This document shows positions 8,618 to 18,327 of a DNA stretch of 64,000 nt, one piece after another. Position 1 is the first letter of the stretch, and each line of letters starts with the position of its first letter. The translations under genes and the position numbers were made by a program. The notes under the pieces were generated by a model. That model did not search any database. It worked only from the letters and a program-made list of their open reading frames with translations, and was not told where the DNA came from. Location of the stretch: the NCBI RefSeq assembly GCF_000020365.1, contig NC_012108.1:2294001-2358000 (forward strand). The letters are read 5' to 3'. Origin of the DNA: Desulforapulum autotrophicum HRM2 (GTDB taxonomy: Bacteria > Desulfobacterota > Desulfobacteria > Desulfobacterales > Desulfobacteraceae).

Positions 8618-9904
8618 ATGGAAACAACCAGGTCTGAAGCGCTCTTCAAAGAGGCTGCCAAGTTTATTCCCGGCGGCGTTAATTCACCTGTCAGGGCATG
8701 CGGGTCAGTGGGGGGAAGCCCTTTGTTTATCCAAAAGGCCGAGGGCAGTAAAATAATTGATGCCGACGGCAATGTCTATATTGATTACGTGGGTTCCTGG
8801 GGACCGATGATCCTTGGCCACCGACATCCTGATGTTGTCAAGGCTTTGATCGAGGCGTTGGCTTCTGGAACCAGCTTTGGTGCACCAACGGCTCTTGAAA
8901 CCAGGCTATCCCAGCTTGTTGTTGAGGCTGTTCCATCGGTTGAAAAAGTAAGAATGGTCAACTCTGGAACCGAGGCCACCATGAGTGCTGTAAGGCTTGC
9001 CAGGGGGTACACGGGCCGGGATATCATCATTAAGTTTGACGGAGGTTACCATGGCCATGCCGACACGCTGCTTGTTGCGGCAGGTTCTGGTGTTGCAACC
9101 CTCAATATACCCGGAAGTCCTGGAATTCCAGAGTCTGTGAGTGCCCATACCCTCAGCATTACCTATAACGATGGTGAAGCGGTCAAGCGTGTCATGGCGG
9201 AAAAGGGAGATCGGGTTGCCGCAATTATTGTGGAACCGGTTGCCGGAAATATGGGAATGGTACCACCGGTCAAGGGGTTCCATGAAACCCTTCGAACGCT
9301 TTGTACAAAGCATGGTGCGTTGCTGATTTTTGATGAGGTGATGACAGGGTTCAGGGTGGCCAAAGGGTCTGGCCAGGGATTGTTTGGAATCACACCGGAC
9401 CTGACCTGTTTTGGAAAGATCATCGGTGGCGGTCTTCCGGTAGGCGCCTATGGCGGTCGCCGGGAAATCATGGACCAAATTGCTCCTGCGGGACCTGTTT
9501 ACCAGGCAGGCACGCTTTCCGGCAACCCATTGGCCATGGCCGCAGGAATTGCAACCCTGGAAGCGCTTAAGAAAACAGGCTTCTACGAGTCCCTGGATGC
9601 CAAAACAGAGCGGCTTGTGACAGGTTTGCGGACGGCTGCTGAAAAGGCTGGGATTGATTTCACCGCAAGCCATGTCGGGTCCATGGCAGGCATGTTTTTC
9701 ACCCGGGCAACGGTCACCAATTTTGATGAGGCCAAAACAAGTGACCTTGTGAATTTCTCAAAATTTTACACGGGGATGCGTGATAGGGGGATCTATCTTG
9801 CTCCGTCCCAGTTTGAGGCGCTGTTTGTCTCTGCTGCCCACACCAACGATGAAATCGATGCAACAATAGCTGCTGCTGCCGATGTCATGGCAGGTCTTGT
9901 CTGA
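8618..9904 (+). CDS. hemL: Glutamate-1-semialdehyde 2,1-aminomutase
   Basis: 428-aa PLP enzyme that converts glutamate-1-semialdehyde to 5-aminolevulinate, the first committed tetrapyrrole precursor in the C5 pathway. The family N-terminus ([12 protein letters not shown]), the [10 protein letters not shown] phosphate-binding region, DEVMTGFR, and the PLP lysine in [17 protein letters not shown] (about K267) are all present. Length is normal. AAGGA lies about 12 bases before the ATG. The Mpl-type ligase gene begins directly after its stop. Sulfate reducers need this pathway for siroheme and heme d1-type cofactors. Confidence 0.97.
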   Translation: METTRSEALFKEAAKFIPGGVNSPVRACGSVGGSPLFIQKAEGSKIIDADGNVYIDYVGSWGPMILGHRHPDVVKALIEALASGTSFGAPTALETRLSQLVVEAVPSVEKVRMVNSGTEATMSAVRLARGYTGRDIIIKFDGGYHGHADTLLVAAGSGVATLNIPGSPGIPESVSAHTLSITYNDGEAVKRVMAEKGDRVAAIIVEPVAGNMGMVPPVKGFHETLRTLCTKHGALLIFDEVMTGFRVAKGSGQGLFGITPDLTCFGKIIGGGLPVGAYGGRREIMDQIAPAGPVYQAGTLSGNPLAMAAGIATLEALKKTGFYESLDAKTERLVTGLRTAAEKAGIDFTASHVGSMAGMFFTRATVTNFDEAKTSDLVNFSKFYTGMRDRGIYLAPSQFEALFVSAAHTNDEIDATIAAAADVMAGLV

Positions 9905-9905
9905 T

Positions 9906-11324
9906 ATGGGGCTTGAAAATAATTTTATCCCGGCAACGGTAAGAAAGATTCACATGATCGCCGCCTGTGGTACGGGCATGGGGGCACTTGCCTGCATGCT
10001 CAAAGATCTGGGATATGAGGTGACAGGTTCGGACCATAATGTTTATCCGCCCATGAGTGATTTCCTTGAGGCAAAGGGGGTGACCCTTTTAAAGGGGTTT
10101 GATGGGGCCAACCTTGACCCGGAAACCGATCTTGTGATTGTGGGAAATGCGGTTTTCAGATCCAATCCAGAGGCTGTTGCTGCAATGGAGAGGGGAATTG
10201 CGTTTTGCTCCATGCCCCAGGCATTGAATTATTTTGTTGCCAAAGATAAAAAGATCATCCTTGTGACCGGCACCCACGGCAAAACCACCACCTCGTCCCT
10301 CATGGCCCATGTCCTGAATCAGGCAGGGCTTGACCCTTCGTTCATGATCGGTGGAATCGTGACTGATTTCAACAGTAATTACCGAATTGGTGGGGGTGAT
10401 TATATCGTTATCGAGGGGGATGAATATGATACAGCCTTTTTTGATAAGGGACCGAAATTCATGCATTATGCCCCCTGTTTTACCATTATGACCGGGGTTG
10501 AGTTTGACCATGCAGATATCTTCAGGGACCTGGACCATGTCAGGCAGATCTTCGCCGCCTTTGTCAAGGGGCTTTTACCTGAAAGCATGACCATTGCCTG
10601 GGGGGACGACATGAACCTCAAGGAGATTCTTGCCCATGCAAATAACCGGATCCAGCGCTATGGCCATGGCCCAGGCGAGTGGCAGTGTATTGACCTTAAG
10701 GTTGAGCAAGGAACGAGCGTTTTCAGAATCAAGGACCCAGAGGGAAAGATTCTTCGGTTTGCCATCCCCCTCATGGGAGATCACAATGTGATGAATGCCC
10801 TTGCCGTGATTGCTGTTGCACGACAGATCAACATTCCTGTTGATGTGCTGGCCCGGGCCCTTGTCAGCTTTTCAGGTGTTAAAAGACGCCAGGAGGTGAG
10901 GGGGGTTAAACGTGGTATCACCGTTATGGATGATTTTGCCCATCACCCGACGGCTGTCAGGGAAACCCTGCGGGCCGTCCGTCCGTTTTACACCCAGGGC
11001 CGGATTATTGCCGTGTTCGAACCCAGAACCAATTCAAGCATGCGTAAGGTTTTTCAAACCATTTATCCACAGGCCTTTGACGACGCTGACCTGGTCTGTA
11101 TTTGCCGACCTTCTGCCATGGGAAAAATCCCCGTTGAAGAAAGGCTTTCTCCTGAAAAACTGGTTGCAGATATTTGTGAACGGGGTACACAGGCCTTGCT
11201 GTTTGACGATACCGACACCCTTGTGGATTTTCTTGTTAAAATGGGTGTTACGGGTGATTTAATGCTTATTATGTCAAATGGCGGGTTTGATAATATTCAC
11301 AACAGGCTTCTGGAGCGACTTTGA
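9906..11324 (+). CDS. mpl: UDP-N-acetylmuramate:L-Ala-gamma-D-Glu-meso-DAP ligase-like (Mpl)
   Basis: 472-aa Mur-ligase family enzyme. The ATP loop VTGTHGKTTTSS lies near residue 125. HMIAACGTGMGALACMLKDLGYEVTGSD gives the N-terminal Rossmann domain typical of Mpl and MurC. GDHNVMNALA and DDFAHHPTAVRETL mark the central and C-terminal domains. Mpl joins recycled murein tripeptide to UDP-MurNAc. The frame opens at 9882 inside hemL, but ATG 9906 follows the hemL stop by one base and matches the family N-terminus. MurC is the alternative, but the AACGTGMGAL start fits Mpl better. Confidence 0.88.
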   Translation: MGLENNFIPATVRKIHMIAACGTGMGALACMLKDLGYEVTGSDHNVYPPMSDFLEAKGVTLLKGFDGANLDPETDLVIVGNAVFRSNPEAVAAMERGIAFCSMPQALNYFVAKDKKIILVTGTHGKTTTSSLMAHVLNQAGLDPSFMIGGIVTDFNSNYRIGGGDYIVIEGDEYDTAFFDKGPKFMHYAPCFTIMTGVEFDHADIFRDLDHVRQIFAAFVKGLLPESMTIAWGDDMNLKEILAHANNRIQRYGHGPGEWQCIDLKVEQGTSVFRIKDPEGKILRFAIPLMGDHNVMNALAVIAVARQINIPVDVLARALVSFSGVKRRQEVRGVKRGITVMDDFAHHPTAVRETLRAVRPFYTQGRIIAVFEPRTNSSMRKVFQTIYPQAFDDADLVCICRPSAMGKIPVEERLSPEKLVADICERGTQALLFDDTDTLVDFLVKMGVTGDLMLIMSNGGFDNIHNRLLERL

Positions 11325-11326
11325 CA

Positions 11327-11518
11327 ATGAAAAAAAGAGTTGTCCTGAGGTTCGTGGGCATAGGGGCTCTTCACATTTTTCTTTACCTGTGGTTTGTTCC
11401 CTTTGTGGTTTATCCACGGTTTGGGGATAGCGGGTTGAAAATGACCGTTGCCGTTGCTGTGATGATTTCGATCGCGCTGATTTTAACCCTTTTTCTTTGC
11501 AAAAATAATGATGATTAA
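11327..11518 (+). CDS. Small two-helix membrane protein
   Basis: 63-aa hypothetical protein starting at ATG 11327, two bases after the mpl stop; a TTG six bases upstream is also in frame. Two hydrophobic segments are visible: one around residues 9-26 (IGALHIFLYLWFVPFVVY) and one at about 39-56. The tail is short and acidic. Tight coupling to mpl suggests an inner-membrane protein translated with it. No family is recognised. Confidence 0.6.
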   Translation: MKKRVVLRFVGIGALHIFLYLWFVPFVVYPRFGDSGLKMTVAVAVMISIALILTLFLCKNNDD

Positions 11519-11539
11519 TTCGACGAACAGGAGAACCCT

Positions 11540-11971
11540 ATGGAAAAGTTAGATAAAATAGAGTGGGATGAGAAACTCAGCGTTGATATCCCTGAGATAG
11601 ATGAGCTTCAGAAAAAAATGTTTGCGCTTTTGAATGTTTTGATCGACTTGAAACTGAAGAATAAGGACGCCAAAGAGTGTTCAAATATGGTTGCAGAGAT
11701 AAACGAATACAGCCGTTATTTTTTCAGCAAAGAAGAGGAGTACCTCAGGAAAGCGGGTTATCCGGAGATTGATACCCATGCAAAGGAACATCGAAAGTTC
11801 ATTAAAAACACCATCAGTCTGCGCCGTCAGGTCACAGAGGATAAGGACAACCTGAACTATGAAGTGATCCGGCAGATGCGAAACTGGCTGGTCGATCACA
11901 TCATCACAAGCGATCTGATGTATGTTCCTTTTTTGAGGACAACGGCCTATCTCAAAGATTTAAAAAAATAG
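11540..11971 (+). CDS. Bacteriohemerythrin-like protein lacking two iron-ligand histidines
   Basis: 143-aa four-helix protein of hemerythrin type. It starts with WDEKLSVDIPEID and keeps the later signature residues: E65/E66, H80 and H84 (HAKEH), and WLVDHIITSDLMY. In canonical bacteriohemerythrins the first helix reads IDxQH and the second HFxxEE. Here they read IDELQKK and FFSKEE, so the first two ligand histidines are replaced (Q24 and F61). It may therefore bind a single metal, bind iron differently, or have lost oxygen binding. GGAG precedes the ATG. The gene stands between the mpl unit and an SF2 helicase. Confidence 0.85.
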   Translation: MEKLDKIEWDEKLSVDIPEIDELQKKMFALLNVLIDLKLKNKDAKECSNMVAEINEYSRYFFSKEEEYLRKAGYPEIDTHAKEHRKFIKNTISLRRQVTEDKDNLNYEVIRQMRNWLVDHIITSDLMYVPFLRTTAYLKDLKK

Positions 11972-11993
11972 AAGTTAAAGGAAAATCTCTTTG

Positions 11994-13394
11994 ATGGCGT
12001 CAAAGGACCCCATGGAGTTGATTGTAAATAGCGCCTTGACCCTGTGCGGCATGGATACGGGGTTTAGAGACCGGGTGACCGCCCTCCTGACCATGCCCAA
12101 TCCCAAATATGCCGATGCTGACAAACAGGGTAGAAACACTGCTCACATTGCCCGGGATCTTTTTTTTTACAGGGAAAATGACGATGGGAGCGTAGCAATG
12201 CCAAGGGGGTTTCTATACGAGTTAGAGGCCCTTGTCAGGGATGCCGGGTTAAGCCTTGATATTAAGGACAAAAGAAGAACACTGCCTTCCCGGGAGATTT
12301 CCTTTTACGGCAAGCTGCGCTTTCATCAGCTTTCAGCTGTTAAAGATCTTTTGGAAAGGGATTTCGGGGTCTCTCACATCCCGACCGGAGGCGGAAAAAC
12401 CGTGGTGGCCCTCTGGCTGATTGCCCATCGTAAACAGCCTGCCCTGATTGTTGTACACACCCGGGAGTTGCTCAACCAGTGGCTTGACAGGATTGAAACT
12501 TTTCTGCACATTCCACGGGCCAGGATCGGTATCATCGGCAATGGTAAATTCATGATCGGCAACGAGGTCACCATTGCAACGATCCAGAGCCTTGTACGGC
12601 GAACGGATGACCTGGTGCCCCGGACGGGCTTTCTTATCCTGGATGAATGCCACAGGGTTCCGGCCATGCAGTATATTGAGACCATAAAGCAGTTTGACTG
12701 CAGGTACATGCTCGGTCTTACGGCAACCCCATGGCGGCGGGACAGGCTTTCAAAGGCTATTTTCTGGCATATTGGAGAGATTACAGGGCAGATAGATAAA
12801 AAGGATCTTCTTGAAGATAAAAGTCTTTGTGAGGCCGAAGTGGTCTGGGTGAAGACCGGGTTCAATACAGACATTGACGCATCAAGCAACTATTCCCAGG
12901 CCCTTTCTGCCCTGACAAGGGATCCCCATAGAAACAGACTCATCTGTGATACTGTGCTAAGCCGGACGGGTAATGGGATTGATCTTGTACTGTCCGATCG
13001 CAGGGAACATTGTGAGATGTTGGGACAACTGCTTGAAACCACAGGACAGATCAGATCTGCCGTCCTGACCGGGGATAAGACTTCAAAGCAAAGGACCCAA
13101 ATCATGAGGGCCCTTTACCAGGGCAAGATTACGGTTCTTATCGCCACAGGTCAGCTCATTGGTGAGGGGTTTGATCTTCCCGGGCTGACCACCCTTTATC
13201 TGACAACGCCTGTCAAGTTCCCTGGTCGGGTTATTCAGTATGTGGGCAGAATACTTCGTCCGTCAAAGGAAAAAACCAAGGCAACCATTGTTGATTTTGT
13301 TGACGTTAATAATCCGGTGTTCAAGGCATCGGCCACGTCAAGGTTTTATACCTATCGGCAGCAGGGAATTGTTGAACAGCATTCCATTGAATGA
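11994..13394 (+). CDS. SF2 DEAD/DEAH-type helicase
   Basis: 466-aa superfamily 2 helicase. An N-terminal region of about 115 residues is followed by the motor: Walker A PTGGGKT (about residue 130), LDECHR (DECH box), GLTATPWRRD (motif III region), IATGQLIGEGFDLPG, and QYVGRILRPS (motif VI). The motif set resembles XPB/RadD-like DNA helicases. The DNA or RNA substrate is not known. ATG 11994 is used; a TTG one codon upstream is in frame. It follows the hemerythrin gene by 22 bp and may share its transcript. Confidence 0.88.
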   Translation: MASKDPMELIVNSALTLCGMDTGFRDRVTALLTMPNPKYADADKQGRNTAHIARDLFFYRENDDGSVAMPRGFLYELEALVRDAGLSLDIKDKRRTLPSREISFYGKLRFHQLSAVKDLLERDFGVSHIPTGGGKTVVALWLIAHRKQPALIVVHTRELLNQWLDRIETFLHIPRARIGIIGNGKFMIGNEVTIATIQSLVRRTDDLVPRTGFLILDECHRVPAMQYIETIKQFDCRYMLGLTATPWRRDRLSKAIFWHIGEITGQIDKKDLLEDKSLCEAEVVWVKTGFNTDIDASSNYSQALSALTRDPHRNRLICDTVLSRTGNGIDLVLSDRREHCEMLGQLLETTGQIRSAVLTGDKTSKQRTQIMRALYQGKITVLIATGQLIGEGFDLPGLTTLYLTTPVKFPGRVIQYVGRILRPSKEKTKATIVDFVDVNNPVFKASATSRFYTYRQQGIVEQHSIE

Positions 13395-13477
13395 GGTTCG
13401 TTATTCTTTGATTTTACAATCCAATCAGGATAGTATTATGTTGTTTTAATTTATCGCTCATAAACAGGATGCTTCCC

Positions 13478-14971
13478 ATGGTTGAAAAACAGTTAGACAA
13501 AATTCTTAAAAAAAATACCCTTTACCATTTGGGGTTTGCCCAGGATGTACCCGGTTTTAATGTCGGCATTGCGGCATTATCCTGTATTCTTCTCATCCAA
13601 AAACGGCAAAAGGATATCTCCATATCTGAAGATTCATCCCTGTCAAGCTATACCAGTGAAACCCTTTTGGACGAACTCATGGACATGGGCGTTGCTGTTG
13701 ATTGTGACTATGATGAAATTATCCGCAGGATACAGGATGAGAAGTATATCTTCATTGACAGTGAGGACCGGTATTCTTCCGGGAAATTATCAATTATTTT
13801 GACCCATGTTTTCAGCCTTGTTTACCCAACCATGGAGGGAATGCTGCTGATTGCCTATTTGGTTGAGACTGCAAAATCTGTCAAGTCTATTGGAAATAAC
13901 ATTAAGAAAACCCTTACCCAGGTGGATCAGACATTAAGGAGCCAGGGGGTATCTGTGGGCATGGAAAAAATGCCCCAGGGATACGGGCCTGTTCTGAATA
14001 AAATTGTTTTTCATCCCCATGTAGCCATTGGAAATGGAGAGATAAGGCCTTCTTCGTTTGCCACAATTTTCAGGGAAAGAGCCCGTAAACGAAAACGTGT
14101 GATTGTCTATCTTGAAAACAGCATGAAAAAAAAGGGTGATCTTCCCGTACTTCCCCTGAATGGCCGATCCATGAAGCAGCAGATGGCGCAACACCTTTAT
14201 TCCACCTCGGATATTTCAGATATCATCCTGAGTGATGTGGCCATGATCATCAATATTTTGAAAAAAGCCAACCAAGGTGGAAAAAAAAAGGCCATTGCAA
14301 CGATTTCCCACGCCATCATGCTTCTTGGCAATGATGAACTGCATAAAACAATAGAGGCTTTTACCTCCCTGGATGATATTGATGATGCCGATCTTAGAAA
14401 AGAATTTGAACATTTTTTTGTTACTTCATATATGAGCAACAGTATAACCCGGCACTATGCCATGAAATCCGAGATAAAGGATATTGAGCAGATGTGTATC
14501 TGCTCGATGATTCATAACCTGGGGCAGATGATTGTTCTTTATTATTATCCCGAAGCCTATAATCAAATAAAAAAAATAACCTTACAACATAACAACAAGA
14601 GAAGGGCCGCAAGGGAGGTTCTTGGGACGACTTACGATAATATCGGTATCTATTTTGCCACAGAGTGGCATTTGCCATTTACCACCATTGAAAGTCTAAG
14701 GGTCTGTTATTTTAACCGTATTGGTAAAACCCGTGATAACCTTATTATTAATCTTCCCTTCTGTTCCGGCGAGTTATGTGCTTTTCTGGGGGGTGGGTTG
14801 GATAAAAGACAGACCATGAGGCTAAGGGAACTTGTCAACAGCTTGAACCTGTTTTCCAGGGAACTTTCCAGCCTTCTTGAGAAAGCCTGGAATGATACCA
14901 AGGCTTTCTCAAAAAAGCAGAAAATTTCCATTACAAAGCGCGAACTTGCCAAAATCGCCGCCACAGGGTGA
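13478..14971 (+). CDS. HDOD-domain protein
   Basis: 497-aa protein. The second half matches HDOD domains: LSDVAMIINILKKANQGGKKKAIATISHAIMLLG, and later MCICSMIHNLGQMIVLYYYPEAY followed by REVLGTTYDNIGIYFATEWHLP. HDOD proteins are HD-like but usually lack the metal-binding HD pair and act in signalling. The N-terminal 240 residues are not recognised. ATG 13478 is preferred because AGGA lies about eight bases upstream; ATG 13469 is in the same frame. Convergent with the FeeM-like gene. Confidence 0.78.
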   Translation: MVEKQLDKILKKNTLYHLGFAQDVPGFNVGIAALSCILLIQKRQKDISISEDSSLSSYTSETLLDELMDMGVAVDCDYDEIIRRIQDEKYIFIDSEDRYSSGKLSIILTHVFSLVYPTMEGMLLIAYLVETAKSVKSIGNNIKKTLTQVDQTLRSQGVSVGMEKMPQGYGPVLNKIVFHPHVAIGNGEIRPSSFATIFRERARKRKRVIVYLENSMKKKGDLPVLPLNGRSMKQQMAQHLYSTSDISDIILSDVAMIINILKKANQGGKKKAIATISHAIMLLGNDELHKTIEAFTSLDDIDDADLRKEFEHFFVTSYMSNSITRHYAMKSEIKDIEQMCICSMIHNLGQMIVLYYYPEAYNQIKKITLQHNNKRRAAREVLGTTYDNIGIYFATEWHLPFTTIESLRVCYFNRIGKTRDNLIINLPFCSGELCAFLGGGLDKRQTMRLRELVNSLNLFSRELSSLLEKAWNDTKAFSKKQKISITKRELAKIAATG

Positions 14972-14983
14972 GTTTCTAAAAAA

Positions 14984-15949
14984 TTAAACGTTCATTCCCC
15001 CATGAAGGGGCATAAACTTCCTGTTAAACATGTCTTCAGACAACCATTTAATATCTAAAGAATCGTCTGGGTTTGTGTGGAATGGCATAGGGTATTGTTG
15101 AACGGAATGCTGCGGAACAATATATTCTCCCACGACATCGGGCTGAATGGAAAGAGGCTTGTGCTGGTCAGTTCTGATGGGCGGGGTAAAAAAGCGAACA
15201 AAGGGGTTGGCCACAAGCGTGTTGTTGGCCGGAAGCTGAATCAAGGGGCTTTTTTTGACGAAGAAAAAATGATGAAGATTTGTTTCCGGGGTATTGTTCC
15301 CATAACGCTGCATGAAAGCTTCTTCTACTTTCCGTAGGTTTACTCTCAGGGCAACGGCAGGATTTTTATTGACTTTGGGGTATGCTTTGACTTTTCCGTT
15401 GCCCAGATCGTCAAACAGCAGGAGTTGCTTATAAACCGGTGCATGTTTAGGATTAACCGTTATAACCAGGTCGTCGAGATGGAGATGTTCCTTGGCATAT
15501 TTGAATAAAATCTTGTTACCTTGCATGAGCGTGTTCTGGGATCCATCCCTGATATCCGGGTGTGTGGCAAGGCAACCGACCTCACCGATCCTTCGTCCCT
15601 GGGCCCTCAGAAGATCCAGTTCTTTGCCAAAGATGGTGTCCATTGGCAACTTGTCTGGTGAGTCCGGGAACAGGCTGGCAGTAAATATGAGTTTTTTATT
15701 CTTTTTACCGATGAACACAGCGGTTTTATCAAACAAATGATTTTTAAGAATCCTGCACGGACATGAAATCTCCTGTGCATTGACATACCCTTCCTCAATA
15801 TAGACATCCTGGACAAGCTTTAATGCGGTAAAAAAGTCTTGAATACAGTCCGCAGGTTTGAAATTATACTGGCTCATTTTTTTTTCATCTATTGTGACCA
15901 ACTGTCTCAATGTCTCATTTTTGATGGGTTTTATTTTAGCTTCATGCAT
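14984..15949 (-). CDS. FeeM-like N-acyl amino acid synthase / GNAT-fold acyltransferase
   Basis: 321-aa protein. Residues about 40-215 follow the FeeM/autoinducer-synthase GNAT pattern: variable N-terminal strand, IFGKELDLLRAQGRRIGEVGCLA, then a helix and DDLVITVNPKHAPVYKQLLLFDDLG, ending with PAVALRVNL. FeeM enzymes join acyl chains from acyl carrier protein to amino acids. The C-terminal 100 residues are extra and not recognised. The product here is unknown, and a general GNAT acetyltransferase is the alternative. The gene stands alone, convergent with the HDOD gene. Confidence 0.6.
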   Translation of the reverse strand: MHEAKIKPIKNETLRQLVTIDEKKMSQYNFKPADCIQDFFTALKLVQDVYIEEGYVNAQEISCPCRILKNHLFDKTAVFIGKKNKKLIFTASLFPDSPDKLPMDTIFGKELDLLRAQGRRIGEVGCLATHPDIRDGSQNTLMQGNKILFKYAKEHLHLDDLVITVNPKHAPVYKQLLLFDDLGNGKVKAYPKVNKNPAVALRVNLRKVEEAFMQRYGNNTPETNLHHFFFVKKSPLIQLPANNTLVANPFVRFFTPPIRTDQHKPLSIQPDVVGEYIVPQHSVQQYPMPFHTNPDDSLDIKWLSEDMFNRKFMPLHGGMNV

Positions 15950-16380
15950 AAGTTCTTGTTCCTCTTTGGTTGGTGCAAACTTCTCATTTTTAAAACGGAT
16001 TGGTTTTCAAATCCCGTTGTCGTGACAACAGGACCAAAGTAAAGCAAAAAGGGGGCCGGAATATAAATTTGATACGTAAAGTTTAAGGAGAAGGTCGGTT
16101 TTGTCGAAAAAGTATATTGATTTCAGATGGTTGTATGTGCAAATAATTTCTTTGCTCGTCAAATGAGAGATGGTGTTCCTCAAAAAAAAAGCCAATCATT
16201 CTTTTAAAGTTGTATGAAAAACCCTGCATTGAAGTCAATGTATTGAATAACTATCTGAAAACAAATAAGAATTTAGCGTTAATATGCTGTATGGAAAACC
16301 ATACGCAAAAGAATAGAGCAAGTCAGGATTCTTTGAAAAACAAGGGTCTGAACATGGACCCGGGAAGTGTATGAAAATCA
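15950..16380. other. Intergenic region upstream of FeeM-like gene
   Basis: About 430 bp of AT-rich sequence between two minus-strand genes. I see no ORF with a ribosome binding site, no tRNA and no clear terminator. Confidence 0.5.
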
Positions 16381-17739
16381 CTACAGGGCATCCCTGAAGT
16401 CTTCGGCTTTAAGTCCGCATTTGTTCATCAGGTCATAAAAATCAGCCCTGTATTTGCCAGCCAGCTTTGCAGCGCGGCTCACATTTCCCTTGGTCAGTTC
16501 AAGCAACTGAATGATATATTTTTTTTCAAACTCCAGTTTTGCCTGTTTGAACGGTTTTAATTCATTGCTGGTCTTGTCTGGTTCCAACAGGATCATGTCC
16601 TGGGAAATCACCGATTCACTGGACATGGCAACGCAATACTCAACAATATTTTTCAACTCCCTTACATTCCCAGGCCAGAGGGCAGTCATCAACTTTTTCA
16701 TAGCGCCTGGCGAAAACTGACTGACATTTTTTCCCATCTGCTGACTGAAGTCATTTAAAAAACAATGGGCAAGGATAGGAATGCAGTCGCGCCGTTCCCT
16801 CAGGGGCGGCAACGTTATGGGGATGACATGAATTCGATAATAGAGGTCTTGCCTGAAGTTTCCTTTGGATACCTCCTCGGCAAGTTTTTTATTGGTGGCA
16901 GAAATAATCCGAGCTTCAAATTTAATTTTTTCACTTCCTCCCAGGGGATAAAACTCGTTTTCCTGCAATACCCTGAGTAACTTGGCCTGGATGGAAATCG
17001 GAATTTCAGATATTTCATCAAAGAAAAAGGTCCCATTCTGGGCCTGTTCCAAAAATCCTTTTTTGTTTTTTGCAGCACCGGTAAATGCGCCTTTTTTATA
17101 ACCAAAAAGTTCACTTTCAAACAACGATTCAGGGATGGCAGCACAATTGATGGCAATAAATGGGCCGTTTCTCCGTGGGCTGGACACATGGATGGATTTG
17201 GCAATCAGCTCTTTTCCCGTGCCACTTTCACCTTCAATCAAAATACTTGAATCCGTTTCAGCGGCCTGGGCGCTTGTTCTAAGAACGGCTTTCATTTTTT
17301 CATCTTTGGCAATAATATTTTCAAACCCAAATTTTTCAGACACCATGCCTCGCAGCGCTTTTATTTCTTTTGTTAATTTATTTTTTTCAAGGCATTGTTT
17401 GACCTGCTGAATCAATTCGGAATCATCAAAAGGCTTTGTAAGATAACTATAAGCCCCTTTTTTGATGGCCAATACAGCCTTTTCAATGGTGCCATAGGCC
17501 GTTAGAATAATCACTGGCAGTTCAGGGTCTATTTTATTGAGCAATCCCATCAACTCAATACCTGTTTCATCACTCAGCTGATAATCAATGATTGCCAAGT
17601 CAAAAAAAACAGCGGTAACTGCAGCCTGTGCCTCAGACCCGGTTGTCACATCTGTGATTTGATAGTTTTCCGCTTCAAGCCTCATTTTAAGCATTCTCAG
17701 CAAAGAGATATCATCATCAACGATCAATATGTGTTCCAT
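16381..17739 (-). CDS. NtrC-family sigma-54 response regulator (GlrR-like)
   Basis: 452-aa regulator. The N-terminal receiver has the acidic pocket (IVDDDISLLRML), the phosphoacceptor in DLAIIDYQLSD, and the lysine in YLTKPFDD. The central AAA+ domain has Walker A GESGTGKE, an intact GAFTGA sigma-54 loop, and FFDEISEIP. A Fis-type helix-turn-helix lies at the end (LTKGNVSRAAKLAGKYRADFYDLM). Phosphorylated members activate sigma-54 promoters. It is the last gene after the kinase and lipoprotein genes; the order kinase-lipoprotein-regulator is that of enterobacterial glrK-qseG-glrR. GGGAG precedes the ATG. Confidence 0.9.
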   Translation of the reverse strand: MEHILIVDDDISLLRMLKMRLEAENYQITDVTTGSEAQAAVTAVFFDLAIIDYQLSDETGIELMGLLNKIDPELPVIILTAYGTIEKAVLAIKKGAYSYLTKPFDDSELIQQVKQCLEKNKLTKEIKALRGMVSEKFGFENIIAKDEKMKAVLRTSAQAAETDSSILIEGESGTGKELIAKSIHVSSPRRNGPFIAINCAAIPESLFESELFGYKKGAFTGAAKNKKGFLEQAQNGTFFFDEISEIPISIQAKLLRVLQENEFYPLGGSEKIKFEARIISATNKKLAEEVSKGNFRQDLYYRIHVIPITLPPLRERRDCIPILAHCFLNDFSQQMGKNVSQFSPGAMKKLMTALWPGNVRELKNIVEYCVAMSSESVISQDMILLEPDKTSNELKPFKQAKLEFEKKYIIQLLELTKGNVSRAAKLAGKYRADFYDLMNKCGLKAEDFRDAL

Positions 17740-17781
17740 TTAACTACTCCCTAAATGGTTGGGGTTGGGATTCCCAATAAT

Positions 17782-18327
17782 CTAATTCTGGGTCAGGTCT
17801 ATTTCCTTTAACCGATCCATCTGTTGCTGGAGTAATTCTTTTTCACTTTCAAGGATTTTGATTCGTTCAAGCAACCTGTTCATTGCGACGATTTTTTTTT
17901 GTTGTGCCGCTGTTGTCTGTTTTAACACATCAATCATCAGGTTCAGTGATTTTATCTGTTTTTCATCTGACTGAATTTTTGCGGAAAGCGTCTGTTTGTT
18001 TTTAGCATCAGCCATAATCCGGGTCAGCAGATGGGAGGTGGTTCGGGCGCTTTTGATTGAATTTAAAGACACCATTTCCGTCATATCAGCATTTTCGCTG
18101 AGATATCTCAAGAGGCGCTGATTTTCCCGGGAGGCTGATTTAAAATCCTTATTCTCCACGAACTCCTGGATGGTTTCCAGGTATTTATTCTCTTTGATAT
18201 CCACCGAAGTTGGAGGGGGATGGGATACGGAGAAATGTTGGCAACTGCATAAAAACAGGCAGATTATACTGCCGCAGGTAAAGTAACCAAAATTTTTGTA
18301 CCTTTTGAATATTGACTTTCCGCCCAT
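17782..18327 (-). CDS. Coiled-coil lipoprotein (QseG-like position)
   Basis: 181-aa protein with a lipoprotein-type signal (hydrophobic IICLFLCSCQ, lipobox cysteine near residue 29). The rest is helical and charged. The last 70 residues form a likely coiled coil rich in K, E, L and Q. Its start overlaps the end of the kinase gene by 64 bp, so translation is probably coupled. In the enterobacterial glr/qse operon, the outer-membrane lipoprotein QseG contacts the kinase QseE/GlrK. The same role is inferred here from order and protein type, not from clear sequence identity. Confidence 0.72.
   Translation of the reverse strand: MGGKSIFKRYKNFGYFTCGSIICLFLCSCQHFSVSHPPPTSVDIKENKYLETIQEFVENKDFKSASRENQRLLRYLSENADMTEMVSLNSIKSARTTSHLLTRIMADAKNKQTLSAKIQSDEKQIKSLNLMIDVLKQTTAAQQKKIVAMNRLLERIKILESEKELLQQQMDRLKEIDLTQN

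Noticed and set aside
8906-9673. 255-aa minus-strand ORF inside hemL
   Set aside because: Antisense shadow of hemL, with no ribosome binding site or domain.
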